The notes: generated by a model from the sequence alone, not told the origin. A stretch of DNA of 64,000 bases from Hydrogenovibrio sp. 3SP14C1 (GCF_029625905.1 NZ_JARTLM010000001.1:186001-250000), one strand, 5' to 3'. Counted from the first letter of the stretch, positions 30,599 through 39,592 are shown. Translations and numbers: made by a program.

Positions 30599-30838
30599 TC
30601 ACTTCGTTAAATCAATTAAAGCGAATTCTTTATAACTTAAAACCCCATCTTGATTGATATCCAACAAACTCCACTGTTCTTGAACTTTGAGGGAATGAAT
30701 CGCTTCGGTCGCACTGATAACATCATCTTTATTCTCATTTAATGTTTTCCAGAGCATATCAAGAGAGGATTCTCCCATCGCTGCTCCAGCAGCACCTAAT
30801 GAAATAATAAACATTGAAATTAAACGAACTTTCTTCAT
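30599..30838 (-). CDS. Secreted EF-hand calcium-binding protein
   Basis: A 79-residue protein with a signal peptide (about residues 1-22). It carries one canonical EF-hand loop at 60-71, DINQDGVLSYKE, with ligands at positions 1, 3, 5, 7, 9 and 12. A degenerate loop at 34-45 begins with Asn and lacks the central Gly. An AGGA ribosome site lies seven bases before the ATG. Its promoter is a near-perfect sigma-54 element at 30945-30960, and GlrR-type boxes lie further upstream, so it is the likely target of the adjacent two-component system. The function is unknown; calcium binding in the periplasm is inferred from the motif. Confidence 0.82.
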   Translation of the reverse strand: MKKVRLISMFIISLGAAGAAMGESSLDMLWKTLNENKDDVISATEAIHSLKVQEQWSLLDINQDGVLSYKEFALIDLTK

Positions 30839-30944
30839 CTTTTTTTCCTGTTAATGATTGATGTTATGGTTAATTTTTAGCCTGACTAAACAACAGTGCA
30901 GACCGATAAAACAAGTGGATTATTCACTTTACCCTGCTCTTAGA

Positions 30945-30960
30945 GCAACGGCAGTGCCAA
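30945..30960 (-). promoter_or_regulatory. Sigma-54 (-24/-12) promoter for the EF-hand gene
   Basis: The minus strand reads TTGGCAC-N5-TTGC, with the GG and GC dinucleotides ten bases apart, as required for RpoN promoters. The expected start is near 30933, leaving a leader of about 95 bases before the ATG. A sigma-54 activator gene lies just upstream. Confidence 0.8.
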
Positions 30961-31073
30961 CTTTATATAACACCAATAACCTGTTGTTTATAAACTAGAT
31001 TATTTTATTTTTTAGATCTAAAAGACGATTTTTTGCTGGATTGAGTTCAAAAGCTCCGAAAAGCGACTTTTTG

Positions 31074-31091
31074 TGTTTCCAAATCACGACA
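31074..31091. promoter_or_regulatory. Degenerate GlrR-type activator site
   Basis: TGTTT-N8-CGACA. The right half, within ATCACGACAC, is identical to that of the site at 31244, while the left half is degenerate. It is centred about 130 bases upstream of the sigma-54 promoter, a typical enhancer distance. Confidence 0.5.
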
Positions 31092-31243
31092 CTTTTATAA
31101 AAGAAATGTGCTGTCAGCGGATTAACAGCATTTTAAATCGACATACATACCAGATAATATTTAAATAGGCTTAAAACGATTGATTTTTAAGGTAAAAATA
31201 AATCGTTTTTGTTTGCAGGAATAAAAAAGAAATAATAAAGAAT

Positions 31244-31261
31244 TGTCGCTATATCACGACA
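31244..31261. promoter_or_regulatory. GlrR-type activator site (TGTC-N10-GACA)
   Basis: TGTCG-N8-CGACA, a perfect match to the TGTC-N10-GACA box known for GlrR of enterobacteria. It is about 300 bases upstream of the sigma-54 promoter. Confidence 0.7.
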
Positions 31262-31331
31262 CCCATATTCTTAAAAAAGAAAAGATTGCGGAAAACTAGC
31301 GCTAAGACGGCGATAGAGGCACAAATTAATC

Positions 31332-31349
31332 TGTCGCCTAATAACGACA
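31332..31349. promoter_or_regulatory. GlrR-type activator site next to the glrR stop codon
   Basis: TGTCG-N8-CGACA, with arms extended by one pair (C/G). It is a second perfect TGTC-N10-GACA box and starts nine bases beyond the glrR stop codon. The whole stretch 30839-31357 holds no gene: it contains the three boxes, the sigma-54 promoter and otherwise AT-rich sequence. Confidence 0.7.
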
Positions 31350-31357
31350 GAAGGATC

Positions 31358-32728
31358 TTATTCTGAGTATTGCTTAAACTCGGCAGGTTTCAGCTGGTGA
31401 CGATCCAGCAAACGATAAAATTCCGTCCGATTGCGTTGAGCGATTCTGGCGGCATGCGATACATTCCCGCCGACCAGTTTCAGCACTCGAATGAGATAGT
31501 CTCGTTCAAAATTCAACTTGGCTTCTTGTAGCGAAACCATGGTCAAATTTTCTTGCTGCAAGGCTTTCTCAATCAAGCTGGCAGGAATCAAAGGTGCGGT
31601 TGCAAAGGTACAGACCTGTTCAATCACATTTTTTAACTCACGGATATTCCCGGGCCAGTCATACCCGAGTAACAGTTCCATTGCATCGTTCGACAGCTTC
31701 TTCGCTTTACTGCTTTGTTGTGAAATGAAATAGTTTGCTAGCAGTGGGATATCTTCCGGGCGTTGTTTCAAACTCGGCAGTCGCAAGGTGACAATGTTCA
31801 ATCGATAATATAAATCCAGCCGGAATGCTTTTTCTTCCACCAGTTGCTTAAGGTCTTTATGACTGGCTGACACCACTCTCACATCAATTGAAACAGTTTT
31901 ATCCGCGCCGACCGGGCGAATTTCGCCTTCTTGCAAAGCGCGGAGCAACTTTACCTGAAAGGCGGGCGACATATCCCCGATTTCATCCAAAAATAAAACA
32001 CCCCCATCAGCCAGTTCAAACAAGCCTTTACGGTTTTCAATTGCGCCCGAAAAAGCTCCACGCTTGTGGCCGAATAACTCAGACTCTAATAAGTCCTCAG
32101 GAATCGCACTACAGTTAACGGCGATAAATGGTTTTTTATGACGTGGACTAGCGGCATGAATCGCTTGGGCAATGAGCTCTTTCCCCGTTCCACTTTCACC
32201 TTGAACATAAACACTGATGTCGCTTTGAGCAACGTGATACAGATCTTGCAACAAGGCTTCCACAACCTGACTCTGGCCAATGATGTTATGACGCCATTTG
32301 GCCTGTTTTTCCGTTGCCACGAGCGGATTATGAACCGTAAGAGCCTGCTGAATTTTCTGATTGAGTTCGGTATGGTTAATTGGCTTGGTTAGAAACCCAA
32401 AAACCCCTAAACTGGTGGCCTCGACCGCTTCTTTAATAGTGCCGTGTGCGGTCATGATAATGACGGGTAAGGTTGGCGATTGCTGATGAATTTGTTCGTA
32501 CAAAGCCAAGCCATCCATTTCCGACATCCGCAAATCCGTCAAAACCAGGTGGGGTTTAAATGTCGGTAATTTCGCAAGGGCTTCAGCAGCACTTTCCACT
32601 GCCTCGACCACCAGCCCCAATGAACGCAGTCGAATTGAGAGCAGTTTTAACAAGCTGGCATCATCATCAACCAACAGAATTTTTTGCCCATCGAAAGTCG
32701 GTGCATTTTTATCTGGGCTGAGCGTCAT
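31358..32728 (-). CDS. glrR: Sigma-54-dependent response regulator, GlrR (QseF) type
   Basis: NtrC-family activator of 456 residues. The receiver domain has phospho-acceptor D65 (VLTDLRMSEMDG). The AAA+ domain has Walker A GESGTGKE and the sigma-54-contacting loop as GAFSGA (224-229) instead of the usual GAFTGA. The C-terminal Fis-type helix-turn-helix is VSHAARIAQRNRTEFYRLL. The ATG at 32728 with AAAGGA upstream is preferred over one at 32758. The order kinase-lipoprotein-regulator matches E. coli glrK-qseG-glrR. Downstream lie TGTC-N10-GACA boxes and a sigma-54 promoter, which support the GlrR assignment. Confidence 0.88.
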   Translation of the reverse strand: MTLSPDKNAPTFDGQKILLVDDDASLLKLLSIRLRSLGLVVEAVESAAEALAKLPTFKPHLVLTDLRMSEMDGLALYEQIHQQSPTLPVIIMTAHGTIKEAVEATSLGVFGFLTKPINHTELNQKIQQALTVHNPLVATEKQAKWRHNIIGQSQVVEALLQDLYHVAQSDISVYVQGESGTGKELIAQAIHAASPRHKKPFIAVNCSAIPEDLLESELFGHKRGAFSGAIENRKGLFELADGGVLFLDEIGDMSPAFQVKLLRALQEGEIRPVGADKTVSIDVRVVSASHKDLKQLVEEKAFRLDLYYRLNIVTLRLPSLKQRPEDIPLLANYFISQQSSKAKKLSNDAMELLLGYDWPGNIRELKNVIEQVCTFATAPLIPASLIEKALQQENLTMVSLQEAKLNFERDYLIRVLKLVGGNVSHAARIAQRNRTEFYRLLDRHQLKPAEFKQYSE

Positions 32729-33314
32729 CACCAATCCTTTTATTAAGGTTTTTTTCAATGGCTTTCAAAGCCTGGATTTGTGATTTTAACAGCGCATTTT
32801 CTTGCTGCAACTGCTGATGCAGAGTATCTTTTTCCGTAAGTTTGTCAGATAAGGCGCCATTGCGTGCCTTCAATGTATCAATCGTGTCCAACGTTTGAAT
32901 ATAGGAAACATTCAACCAGCTCAACTGATGATTAAGCACGGACTGGTCTTGTAAAGACTGCACAATCGAACGACGCTGTTCGTGGGTAATACAACTTTTT
33001 TCGCCCGAAAAACTATACGCCAACAACCAACCTGCTTGCCACGGCCCTTTGTCTTGTTGGTACAGTTTGTGTAATTTATGGCACACGATTTGGCGATGCT
33101 CTCCAGTCAAGCCGGCATAATAGTTCCCTTGTGTCAGCAAGTGAGCCGTCGCTCGGTCTTGCACACCACAAAACAAAGGCTGTGTTAGTTTTTTCGCATC
33201 TTCAGGTGTCGCCAACGGAAATGAAGTCACTGACTTCTCTTGATTCGTTTGACTGTTTAAACTTGCACAGCCTGACAAAAAAAACGCGATTCCCAACCCC
33301 CAAAACCATTTCAT
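32709..33314 (-). CDS. qseG: QseG/YfhG-like lipoprotein
   Basis: A 201-residue lipoprotein with lipobox FLSGC (Cys16). The central part has several Cys residues (LFCGVQ, IVCHKLHKL, KSCITHEQR). The C-terminal 60 residues form a predicted coiled coil (TLKARNGALSDKLTEKD onward). It lies between the kinase and regulator genes, overlapping the kinase by four bases and the regulator by 20. In E. coli QseG is an outer-membrane lipoprotein that activates the GlrK/QseE kinase; the same role is inferred. Confidence 0.78.
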   Translation of the reverse strand: MKWFWGLGIAFFLSGCASLNSQTNQEKSVTSFPLATPEDAKKLTQPLFCGVQDRATAHLLTQGNYYAGLTGEHRQIVCHKLHKLYQQDKGPWQAGWLLAYSFSGEKSCITHEQRRSIVQSLQDQSVLNHQLSWLNVSYIQTLDTIDTLKARNGALSDKLTEKDTLHQQLQQENALLKSQIQALKAIEKNLNKRIGDDAQPR

Positions 33315-34798
33315 TCTTTTTGCTCCAAAGGTATAACCAATACAAAACGTGCGCCGGAAAAAGCCTCATTCGGCGGCAACAATAAAACTTCTCCACCATG
33401 CTGATCAACATAATATCCGACAATAGCTAAGCCGAGTCCGGTGCCCTTCATCGTCGAAGCTGGTTGCAGCTGGCCTTGAAAAAAATCTTCAAAAATCAGT
33501 TTATGGATTTCATCAGAAATGCCAGGCCCTTGATCTTCTATCAAAAGTTGTAGAGTATTATCGCTGACTTCAGCAGAAATAGAAATACAATCGCCAGATT
33601 GAGAAAATTTAATGGCATTCGAGATGAAGTTACTTAGCACCACCTTTAGCTTTTCATAATCGGCGTAAAGTGTTGTTTCTGGTAATACGACCTTCAGATC
33701 CAACTGCTTGCTTTGTAAAAGAAGTTGGTACTCCTGTCGCAAAGAATTAACCAGGTCTGGGAGGGCAAAAAAGCGGTTATCCAAAGTAGATTGAATAGAA
33801 ACCGCTTTTTGATATTCCAATAAATTGGCGACCAGATTCATGATATTAAAATTTCCGACTTGCATCAATTGAACGATTTCTTTTTGCTCGACATTCAAAG
33901 AACCGATTAATTCTTCTGATAAAAGGTCGGTTCCTTCTTTCAAGGTTGCCAGCGGTGTTTTAAGCTCATGAGAAATGTTACGAATAAACTGCTGTTTCTC
34001 CGTTTCAAGGTGGCGAAGCTCTTGTCTAAGACCTTCCAAATTTTCACCCAACTCTTGCAAATCTTTAGGGCCATTAATGGCAATAGGGGTTTCGAAATCC
34101 TCTTTGACGAGTCGTTGAATCTGCAAACGCGTTTTTTTAATAGGGCGTGTAATGTAATGAACAAAGAAGATACTGAGCGCTAACGCGAGTAATGCGCTGG
34201 CTAAGACGATAAAAACCAATCGTTGTCGCACTTGGCTTTCATACTCTGATAAAGCGATCACTTCTAACGATTGTTGTTTTGTGCCGAATTCGATAATCTG
34301 CCGAGCTTGTTGCGCCAGCCCTGCAAACTGCCCTAACACGTCTTCCGAAAGCGGTTTGTAAGCTTCTTTTTGCATTGGAATGGATTGAAACAGCTTAAGC
34401 TCGTCTTGTTTTAACTGTTGTAACCGTTCATCCAGCTTAGCGGGTAAATGTTCAGATTGTGAGTCTTTGATCAAGTCCACTAACTGTTGATGATGGGTGA
34501 CAAAAACCTCTAAGAGAGATGCTTCTTTAAGTACCTGATATTGACGGATGCTTCGCTCCATCGAAACCAGTCTTTCTAAAACCAACCGACTGTTTTCAGT
34601 GACCACAATAGTCTGAAAGACACTTTTGTGCGCTTGCTTTGAGTAATTATCCATTGCCATCAGCGCATAGACAATGGCAAAAATCAGGGGCACACTGACG
34701 AGCATAAAACTGGCCAACATCCACTGATAAAGTGTGCCTTTCCATGGCAGCGAAAACTGGCGCTTGAATGTTTTTAAACGAGACAAAAGCACTGACAT
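33311..34798 (-). CDS. glrK: Sensor histidine kinase, GlrK (QseE) type
   Basis: A 495-residue membrane kinase. A first membrane helix at about 25-47, a periplasmic helical domain, a second helix ending near FFVHYI, and a HAMP domain (TRPIKKTRLQIQRLVKED) precede the DHp domain. The phospho-acceptor is H277 in NISHELKTPLATL. The ATP-binding domain shows NAIKFS and DQGPGIS. It probably phosphorylates the regulator two genes downstream. It lies 34 bases after the phosphodiesterase gene and may share its transcript. Confidence 0.88.
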   Translation of the reverse strand: MSVLLSRLKTFKRQFSLPWKGTLYQWMLASFMLVSVPLIFAIVYALMAMDNYSKQAHKSVFQTIVVTENSRLVLERLVSMERSIRQYQVLKEASLLEVFVTHHQQLVDLIKDSQSEHLPAKLDERLQQLKQDELKLFQSIPMQKEAYKPLSEDVLGQFAGLAQQARQIIEFGTKQQSLEVIALSEYESQVRQRLVFIVLASALLALALSIFFVHYITRPIKKTRLQIQRLVKEDFETPIAINGPKDLQELGENLEGLRQELRHLETEKQQFIRNISHELKTPLATLKEGTDLLSEELIGSLNVEQKEIVQLMQVGNFNIMNLVANLLEYQKAVSIQSTLDNRFFALPDLVNSLRQEYQLLLQSKQLDLKVVLPETTLYADYEKLKVVLSNFISNAIKFSQSGDCISISAEVSDNTLQLLIEDQGPGISDEIHKLIFEDFFQGQLQPASTMKGTGLGLAIVGYYVDQHGGEVLLLPPNEAFSGARFVLVIPLEQKE

Positions 34799-34832
34799 GG
34801 AAGACCTTTAAATAGACTGTTTAAGCCTTTCT

Positions 34833-37715
34833 TTATGACTGGAAGGTTTGGCACCATTGTAAAAAGTCTTCCTGTTTGATTGGCGGACTAAAACCATAGC
34901 CTTGCCCTAGCTGACAGCCTTTATTGTGAAGATATTTCATTTGTGCTTCGGTTTCGACCCCTTCTGCGATAACTTCAACGTTTACGGCCAAACCAACCGC
35001 AATGATCGCATCGACAATCGCTAAATCTTCTTTATCATGTGGTAAAGAACGGATAAAAGATTGGTCTATCTTAAGCTGATCTAAAGGCAGTTTCTTTAAA
35101 TAAGACAAGGAAGAGAAGCCGGTTCCAAAATCATCCATTGATAAGGAAATGCCTAATGCCTTTAAAGCGTGTAAAACTGCAATCCCTTCTTGCTCATTTT
35201 GCAATAAAAAGCTCTCCGTTACCTCCAATTCAAGATATTTCGGATCCAGCCCTGTTTCTTCCAACACTTGGGCAACGCTTTGCACAAATCCTTGATGCAT
35301 TAATTGCACCGTGGAGACATTCACCGAAATACGCTCTAGACTCAAGCCTTGTTTCTGCCACGCTAGCCATTGTTGACAAGCCTGAAATAAAATTTCTCGT
35401 CCCAATGGAATAATCAGCCCGGTCGATTCGGCAATACCAATAAACTTAACCGGAGAAATTATTCCCATTTCCGGGTGAATCCAACGCACTAAAGCTTCTG
35501 CACCAATCACTTGATTGGTCTCAAAAACAATTTGTGGTTGGTAATAAGCAATCAGCTCATTATTATCAATTGCCTGGCGTAAGGCTTTTTCATAAAAGAA
35601 ATATTCTGACGTAGTGGTGGCGAGTTCGGAGGAATGATAGACATATCCATTATGAGGTAATTTTTTCGCTTCAAAAAGTGCCTCATCCGCTGATTTCATT
35701 AAGTCTAACGCCGAATCACCATCTTCAGCCGAAAGCGCGATACCAATCTTAATATCCAGCACATGTTCATGCCCTTCAACTTCGAAAGGATTTAAAAAAG
35801 TATTGATAATTTCTTCAGCAAAATTAGATACATCCTGCTTATGGTGAAATGATTCCATCAAAATTAGGAAATTATCCGCGCCTAATCGAGCGACAGAATC
35901 TTCTGCATCCAGCAACTGGTTTAAACGCTGAGCAACGCCCTTTAACAACTGGTCACCATGTTCATAACCAATGGCATCGTTAATCATTTTAAAACGTGCA
36001 ATGTCGACAATCAGCAATGCCACCTGATTGGACTCATGAACGGACATTTGAATCGATTGCTGCAAACGATTCTTAAACAAAGAAACATTAGGAAGTCCGG
36101 TCAGAATGTCATAAAAAGAGAGGCGATTAATTTCTTGCTCCGTCGCTTTTTGCTGACTTAAGTCATTCATTAATCCGACATAATGTAATAATCGACCTTC
36201 TTTGTCTTTCACGGCATTAATGGTGAGCCACTCAGGATAAATCGTGCCATCTTTTTTCCGATTTAAGACTTCGCCTTGCCAAGTATCTTTGTCATTTAAC
36301 TCCTGCCACATCGCTTGATAAAACAGAATCGATTGCTGGCCCGAACTTAAGATCGAAGGGTTTTTACCGATCACTTCTTCCTGACGGTAACCGGTGATTT
36401 CTTCGAATTTTTTATTTACCACCACAAAACGATTGTGAATATCCGTGACCAAAATCCCTTCGCCAGCGTTATCAAACACGGAGCGTGTCAGCATTTGAAA
36501 CCGTTCGCTTTCTTTGCGGAAGCTCAAGTCATTTACCACGATCAAATGCGCGGGTTCTGCATGATACGTAATCGGTTTATGTGTCATCTCAACACGAACT
36601 TCAGAACCGTTTTGACTTAAGATCGTCTGTTCAATGAAATCTGGATGATGCTGATCAATCTCTTGTAAGCGTTGCATGAATAACGTTTGATGAGCCGGCG
36701 GAATCAGATTCAAAAGACAACTTTCCAACAATGCATTGTCTTCATATCCCAGTAATTGATGAATAGCATGATTTGCGAAGGCAATCTTATCATCTTGATA
36801 GATAATAATTCCGTTCAAGGACATGCTCAATAAATCACGGTAAAGTGTCTCGGCTTCCAGTATACGTTGTTCTTTTTCCTTGATACTAAGGCTAGCTTGG
36901 AAGTAAAAGTTTTCTTCAATACGATGCAATAATTCAGAAAAACTGATTAAATCCAGGAGCTTACCCTTTTCATCTTCCACGCCAATATGATGAAAATTAT
37001 GCTGAATCATAAATTGTCGCACAGAAGATAAGCTTTGAGAGTGTGAAACCGAGATCAACGGCCAAGAAGCAATGTCTTTGACTTTAAGGGTCTGATAGTC
37101 TGTTTGTTGTGCAAAACATTTTAGTAAATCGCGCATCGAGACAATACCAAGCTGATCAACATCTTTGACCACCAATGCATCTACGTTGTGTTCCGACATC
37201 ATTGACAGTACTTGATCTAAACCACTGTCTGCTTGAATATAAAATAAATGGCCAGCCAATAATTCTTGGATGGTAATCCCATCTAAAAAGGCGTCACAGC
37301 TTTGCGCTTGAACCAAATCCGATTCCGCAAGAACCCCAATCGGGGTTTCATCACAGTCAACGACCAATAAGTGATGAAACTGTTTTTTATGGAATAGATA
37401 TGTCGCGGAAGAAATAAGTTCGTCTTTATGGATTCGACAAACCGGTGAATTCATGACCGATGAGATGGGGTTTTCTAAAATATCAGCAGAGAATAAATCG
37501 AGCTTTAACAAATCTGATCGAGTCCAAATTCCGACAATTTCGCCCGCATCTTCGATTAAAATTGAGCCAATTTTTTTTTCGTTTAAATAGCTAATAACCG
37601 TTTTAATACACGTGTCTGGCGCACAAGTTTCCAACCCCATATGCATGAACTGTGACACCACAAGAGGCTGTTGTCCTAGAGTCGTTTTAATTTCGGGGTC
37701 GGGGTGATCAGTCAT
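34833..37715 (-). CDS. CBS-PAS-GGDEF-EAL protein, probable c-di-GMP phosphodiesterase
   Basis: A 960-residue cytoplasmic protein without membrane helices. Four CBS motifs in two pairs occupy about residues 15-275. Two PAS domains follow (about 290-400 and 405-525; the second has GYRQEEVIGKNPSILSSG). The GGDEF domain has a lost active site (LGADNF, near residue 615), so it cannot make c-di-GMP. The EAL domain is intact: EALVRW (E near 743) and DDFGTGFSSLSYL. The likely net activity is hydrolysis of c-di-GMP, gated by nucleotide or redox signals through the CBS and PAS parts. The ATG at 37715 (MTDHPDPE) or 37724 are both possible. Confidence 0.9.
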   Translation of the reverse strand: MTDHPDPEIKTTLGQQPLVVSQFMHMGLETCAPDTCIKTVISYLNEKKIGSILIEDAGEIVGIWTRSDLLKLDLFSADILENPISSVMNSPVCRIHKDELISSATYLFHKKQFHHLLVVDCDETPIGVLAESDLVQAQSCDAFLDGITIQELLAGHLFYIQADSGLDQVLSMMSEHNVDALVVKDVDQLGIVSMRDLLKCFAQQTDYQTLKVKDIASWPLISVSHSQSLSSVRQFMIQHNFHHIGVEDEKGKLLDLISFSELLHRIEENFYFQASLSIKEKEQRILEAETLYRDLLSMSLNGIIIYQDDKIAFANHAIHQLLGYEDNALLESCLLNLIPPAHQTLFMQRLQEIDQHHPDFIEQTILSQNGSEVRVEMTHKPITYHAEPAHLIVVNDLSFRKESERFQMLTRSVFDNAGEGILVTDIHNRFVVVNKKFEEITGYRQEEVIGKNPSILSSGQQSILFYQAMWQELNDKDTWQGEVLNRKKDGTIYPEWLTINAVKDKEGRLLHYVGLMNDLSQQKATEQEINRLSFYDILTGLPNVSLFKNRLQQSIQMSVHESNQVALLIVDIARFKMINDAIGYEHGDQLLKGVAQRLNQLLDAEDSVARLGADNFLILMESFHHKQDVSNFAEEIINTFLNPFEVEGHEHVLDIKIGIALSAEDGDSALDLMKSADEALFEAKKLPHNGYVYHSSELATTTSEYFFYEKALRQAIDNNELIAYYQPQIVFETNQVIGAEALVRWIHPEMGIISPVKFIGIAESTGLIIPLGREILFQACQQWLAWQKQGLSLERISVNVSTVQLMHQGFVQSVAQVLEETGLDPKYLELEVTESFLLQNEQEGIAVLHALKALGISLSMDDFGTGFSSLSYLKKLPLDQLKIDQSFIRSLPHDKEDLAIVDAIIAVGLAVNVEVIAEGVETEAQMKYLHNKGCQLGQGYGFSPPIKQEDFLQWCQTFQS

Positions 37716-37834
37716 ATGCGCCATTCTACACTAAGTTTTTTACCGCCACTAGACACAATCCTGCGCAAGTAGACAAAAATAATATCAATAATTATTCTCA
37801 TCCGCGATAAGAGTTACGATTGTGTATCATTCAA

Positions 37835-38668
37835 TCATTGCCGTACTAATCTTGCACGATCAAATGTCACTTCAAAATTTGAACGGTAAGGGTTGATGTC
37901 CAATCCACCTCGTCGCAGATATCGTGCATATACAGTCAATTTTTTGGGTTGGCAAAAACGCATAATATCTGTAAAGACACGCTCTACACATTGTTCATGA
38001 AATTCATTATGTTCGCGGAACGAAATCAGGTATTTCAATAAGGCTTCGTGATTAATATGCGCGCCCTCATAACGTACAACAATCGACCCCCAATCTGGCT
38101 GCCCCGTCACCAAGCAATTTGATTTCAATAAATGACTGTTCAAAGTTTCAGAAACGGCTTGATCGGATTCAGTCTGCAATAAATCTGGATTTACTTGGTA
38201 ATCATCAACCTCGATATCCAATGAATCCAGACACTTTCCTGGCAGATCACCTTGCAATACAACCGATTCATTTAAACGATAAAATAGGGCAGTCACGGGT
38301 TTCCCACACGCTTGTGACAAATCTTTCTGCCAACACTTAATGACTGCTTCTTCAGACTCAAATCGAGTGCCATTAAAGGAATTCAGATATAGTTTGAAAG
38401 ATTTGGACTCAATCAAATAAGGGGAATCGGCTGGAAACACAAACTCTGCCCATCCGACCTGTGGTTTACCTTTGAGGTTGAGCCACGAAATTTCATATCC
38501 CGTCCAGACATCCTCCCCAGAAAAAGGCAACGTCTTTAAATCAAATCCCAGTTCATCTCGCTTTTCCTGCCGAGGAATCGGAAATAAAATAGCCGGATCA
38601 TACGCCTGACAATAAGGAGTTGTTTGCCCTAAAAGGCTTTTATTCGCTGTTGAAGTAGGTTTTGTCAT
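37835..38668 (-). CDS. queF: NADPH-dependent 7-cyano-7-deazaguanine reductase QueF
   Basis: Reduces preQ0 to preQ1 in queuosine synthesis. The 277-residue length marks the long, two-domain form found in gammaproteobacteria. The QueF motif ESKSFKLYLNSFN is present. The thioimide-forming Cys appears in LKSNCLVTGQPDWGS, and the conserved C-terminal segment is HEQCVERVFTDI. It is divergent from a small membrane-protein gene. Confidence 0.95.
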   Translation of the reverse strand: MTKPTSTANKSLLGQTTPYCQAYDPAILFPIPRQEKRDELGFDLKTLPFSGEDVWTGYEISWLNLKGKPQVGWAEFVFPADSPYLIESKSFKLYLNSFNGTRFESEEAVIKCWQKDLSQACGKPVTALFYRLNESVVLQGDLPGKCLDSLDIEVDDYQVNPDLLQTESDQAVSETLNSHLLKSNCLVTGQPDWGSIVVRYEGAHINHEALLKYLISFREHNEFHEQCVERVFTDIMRFCQPKKLTVYARYLRRGGLDINPYRSNFEVTFDRARLVRQ

Positions 38669-38742
38669 AAATCTCTCTACACAAATCTGGGGGACTTTGG
38701 GTATTATACGTTGAACTGTCTATCGAATTGAATGGAGCTTGA

Positions 38743-38937
38743 ATGTTAATTACCCTGATTACCGGCATGCTGCTAACCGCTTTGGCTTTGGGCGCCTTAT
38801 GGGGTGGCTTTATCTTGTTACGACAATCGCCGCGCTTTGAACACTTCAACAGTCGACATGCCAATAAACGTATGTTGCAACTGTCACTATTGCTTTATTT
38901 TATTGGAATCGCATTAACAATTTTCTGGATGGCTTAG
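38743..38937 (+). CDS. Small two-helix membrane protein, unknown function
   Basis: A 64-residue protein with helix 1 at about residues 3-26, a short Arg/His-rich polar loop (RFEHFNSRHANKR) and helix 2 at about 44-63. The ATG has GGAG eight bases upstream. The layout resembles small DUF2909-type proteins, but similarity is weak. It is the only rightward gene between 30.4 and 46.7 kb and may share the intergenic promoter region with queF. Confidence 0.6.
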   Translation: MLITLITGMLLTALALGALWGGFILLRQSPRFEHFNSRHANKRMLQLSLLLYFIGIALTIFWMA

Positions 38938-38952
38938 TGAGCGCTAATCACC

Positions 38953-39552
38953 TCAAAGACATTTGAATGGGCAGCCAATGGCATTCAGCGAGTCTGTGAA
39001 CGAATCAATATGAACCGCGGGCAGACGCGCTTCGATGGTTACCTGATGACGATAGTCAATCGACTCGACCTGACCGTCAAGCGTGGACAACAAATGGCGG
39101 ATTGGTTGCTCTTGTGAAAAATCACAATCAATCATTACCGACGTGAACGGGATTTGTTGATGCGTCGGCAAAGCTTCCATCACCGCTTGAGCAGATTGAC
39201 TATAGGCGCGCGTTAATCCTCCTGCACCTAACTTAATGCCCCCAAAATAGCGCACCACAATCACCATAAGATCGCCCACATCTTTGTGTTGAAGAACATT
39301 TAAAATCGGCTTCCCAGCCGTTCCGGACGGTTCGCCGTCATCGCCCATGCCCGCATTTGTCGCACAGGCAGGATCTCCCAAAATATAGGCCCAACAATGG
39401 TGACGGGCATCTGGATAGGCGCTTTTCATTTCGGCTAACCAAGTCATTCCTTCCGCCCGGCTTTGAATGCCTTTGGCAAACGCAATAAAGCGACTTTTTT
39501 TGATTTCTATTTCAGCTTGCGCTAATTCAGTTGGCGTAAAGTACGACATAAT
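38953..39552 (-). CDS. YigZ/IMPACT family protein
   Basis: About 199 residues, two-domain YigZ family. The IMPACT signature is GDDGEPSGTAGKPIL, with VVRYFGGIKLGAGGLTRAYS next to it. E. coli YigZ is of uncertain function; related IMPACT proteins act in translation control. The ATG at 39552 (MSYFTPTELAQ) fits the family start, although AAAGGA lies only two bases before it. A longer version starting at 39594 cannot be excluded. Confidence 0.88.
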   Translation of the reverse strand: MMSYFTPTELAQAEIEIKKSRFIAFAKGIQSRAEGMTWLAEMKSAYPDARHHCWAYILGDPACATNAGMGDDGEPSGTAGKPILNVLQHKDVGDLMVIVVRYFGGIKLGAGGLTRAYSQSAQAVMEALPTHQQIPFTSVMIDCDFSQEQPIRHLLSTLDGQVESIDYRHQVTIEARLPAVHIDSFTDSLNAIGCPFKCL

Positions 39553-39592
39553 CCTTTTATCAATTTCATATAGGCAAGTAGGTAATTCATGC

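Noticed and set aside
37735-37834. Possible queuosine-type riboswitch near queF
   Set aside because: This gap lies downstream of queF, and the upstream gap (38669-38742) is too short and shows no preQ1 aptamer pattern.
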